Origin: Deltaproteobacteria bacterium
Lineage (GTDB): Bacteria; Desulfobacterota; Binatia; UBA9968
Assembly: GCA_016183145.1 (NCBI GenBank)
Contig: JACPFE010000337.1
Location: forward strand, 1-13,519
Length of the DNA stretch: 13,519 nt
Direction: 5' to 3'
A program made the position numbers and the translations under genes. The stretch's first letter is position 1. Each line of letters opens with the position of its first letter. Positions 13,324 through 13,519 of this stretch are shown piece by piece. The notes under the pieces are model-generated. The model saw nothing but the letters and a program-made list of their open reading frames with translations. It made no database searches and was not told the origin of the DNA.

Positions 13324-13519
13324 CTAGGATTTCGTTTTCTCCCGGTAAGGGCATAAGTGGTCAATTGCGCACTCGGGACAGCGTGGTTTCTTGGCCAAGG
13401 ACACGCGCCGGCCGTGATATTGGAGCAGGTGGCAGAAGCGGACACGTTGCTTTTCAGGCACGATGGACATCAGGTCAAATTCGATCTTGTCGGGATTGGT
13501 GTTAATTGTAAGGCCGAGT
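13324..13519 (-). CDS. nth: Endonuclease III, C-terminal part (5' end outside window)
   Basis: DNA glycosylase/AP lyase of base-excision repair. On the minus strand, 64 codons and a TAG stop (13326-13324) are visible; the frame is open to the window edge. The sequence runs GLTINTNPDKIEFDLMSIVP, then RFCHLLQYHGRRV, then the cluster loop SLAKKPRCPECAIDHLCPY. This is the C-terminal end of the endonuclease III family, whose [4Fe-4S] ligands follow C-X6-C-X2-C-X5-C. The last three cysteines are present (C47, C50, C56 of the visible part), but the first position is serine (S40, codon TCC). The helix-hairpin-helix and catalytic Lys/Asp are outside the window. A MITE-like end sequence abuts the stop codon. 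Confidence 0.88.
   Translation of the reverse strand, partial: LGLTINTNPDKIEFDLMSIVPEKQRVRFCHLLQYHGRRVSLAKKPRCPECAIDHLCPYREKTKS

Noticed and set aside
13074..13445. Minus-strand open frame with an internal start near the right end
   Set aside because: It overlaps the nth C-terminus in another frame; the nth frame has the iron-sulfur loop signature and runs off the window edge.

Overview
The window looks like part of a chromosome from a moderately GC-rich Gram-negative bacterium. The support is a type IV pilus minor-pilin operon of the PilV/PilW/PilX kind, a periplasmic substrate-binding protein, a sigma-54-type promoter and abundant palindromic dispersed repeats. I would guess a Deltaproteobacteria-like or other uncultured environmental lineage. 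No rRNA or tRNA fixes the taxonomy.

Left part (1-4394, plus strand): the 3' end of an NDP-sugar epimerase/dehydratase overlaps a prepilin peptidase gene (pilD). After a repeat-bearing gap come four minor-pilin genes: fimT/gspH-like, pilV, pilW and pilX. PilX is odd twice. A 99-bp palindromic repeat lies in frame within its prepilin leader, and the body of the gene is split by an apparent one-base frameshift near 3746-3752. The usual pilY1 and pilE genes do not follow.

Middle (4604-9217, plus strand): a stand-alone CheY-like receiver protein, then a housekeeping block of tmk (dTMP synthesis), holB (polymerase III delta'), metG (methionyl-tRNA synthetase) and tatD (metal-dependent DNase). tmk, holB and metG abut or overlap by one base. 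A MITE-like element of about 166 bp, with terminal inverted repeats and a possible 6-bp target duplication, separates metG from tatD.

Right part (9349-12349, minus strand): a calcineurin-like metallophosphoesterase flanked by two inverted repeat copies, then a two-gene unit of a PuuE-like polysaccharide deacetylase followed by an NMT1-type substrate-binding protein, with a sigma-70-like promoter upstream.

The last stretch (12350-13323) has no credible protein gene. It holds a near-perfect sigma-54 promoter and a strong rho-independent terminator, both on the minus strand and about 290 bp apart, suggesting an unrecognised regulated small RNA. A 29-bp tandem repeat and a solitary MITE-like end follow. 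At the right edge, on the minus strand, is the C-terminus of an endonuclease III gene (nth) in which the first iron-sulfur cysteine is serine.

The window's main theme is repeat invasion. Four copies of one REP-like family (two long, two short) lie as inverted pairs around the pilin genes and the phosphoesterase gene, and MITE-like ends abut the stop codons of metG and nth.
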